Positions 5,738-5,868 of a stretch of 5,868 bases of DNA are shown one piece after another. The stretch is from contig JACCUM010000254.1 in the NCBI GenBank assembly GCA_013811805.1, positions 1 to 5,868 of the forward strand, written 5' to 3'. The stretch comes from Geodermatophilaceae bacterium. Lineage in GTDB: Bacteria; Actinomycetota; Actinomycetes; Mycobacteriales; Geodermatophilaceae. Within the stretch, counting starts at the first letter, position 1. Each line of letters opens with the position of its first letter. The notes beneath the pieces are model-generated. The model was not told the origin of the DNA and searched no databases. It worked only from the letters and a program-made list of their open reading frames with translations. Made by a program: the position numbers and the translations under genes.

Positions 5738-5868
5738 CTCAAGCCTGCCCTTCGCCTTTCCTCCGAGCCCGGCCATCGCGGCCTTGGCTCACCAGCGAAT
5801 GTATCCCTTGCTCCTACGGCTCGGTCTCGGCCGTCGTGCCGCGCTGCGTCCGTCAGGCTTGGCCGAGG
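5738..5868 (-). other. Upstream region of tatB, gene content undetermined
   Basis: On the minus strand this stretch holds the tatB ribosome site (GGCAGG, about 5744-5749). A TACATT (5803 to 5798) could be a -10 box, but I see no matching -35. One minus frame is open from the window edge (5866) to a TGA at 5791-5789 and encodes 25 Arg/Ser-rich residues; another stops at 5855-5853. Either could be the tail of the gene before tatB (an htrA-type protease precedes tatB in mycobacteria), but the fragment is too short to identify. Confidence 0.3.

Overview
The window looks like chromosomal DNA from a high-GC actinobacterium. Coding third positions are strongly G/C, GTG starts occur, and the TatB ends in the PPFDAxAT tail seen in actinomycete TatB. 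The Mrp is the actinobacterial type without a CxxC pair. A CBS/MgtE_N gene beside a DUF1003 gene, close to mrp and tatB, matches my memory of the mycobacterial order (Rv1224 tatB, Rv1229c mrp, Rv1231c DUF1003, Rv1232c CBS/MgtE_N). The genus cannot be fixed from the sequence. I recognise no RNA gene, IS element, CRISPR array, integrase or attachment site.

Layout. (1) 1-1092, plus strand: the 3' part of a soluble MgtE_N/CBS-domain protein, overlapping by 8 bp a two-TM DUF1003 membrane protein. (2) 1085-4028, minus strand: a tightly packed four-gene operon read marR > azlC > azlD > amidase. Two consecutive junctions are 4-bp overlaps of the GTGA type, and 6 bp separate azlD from the amidase. Its last gene converges on and overlaps the DUF1003 gene by 8 bp. 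(3) 4029-4123: a 95-bp divergent promoter region between marR and mrp, with a near-perfect 15-bp inverted repeat that could be the MarR operator. (4) 4124-5272, plus strand: mrp, a DUF59 plus P-loop ATPase for Fe-S cluster handling. (5) 5273-5332: a short convergent spacer with small hairpins. (6) 5333-5737, minus strand: tatB, followed to the window end by its upstream region.

The flanks (CBS/MgtE_N-DUF1003, mrp, tatB) are conserved actinobacterial housekeeping genes. The accessory part is the central operon. It pairs an AzlCD-type amino-acid exporter with an amidase-signature hydrolase under a MarR regulator. The simplest inference is a unit that senses a small molecule, hydrolyses an amide (perhaps an amino-acid amide or analogue) and exports the product or a toxic amino acid. 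Substrate and inducer cannot be read from the sequence. No gene here is without a recognisable family; any novelty lies in this gene combination and its shared promoter region with mrp.
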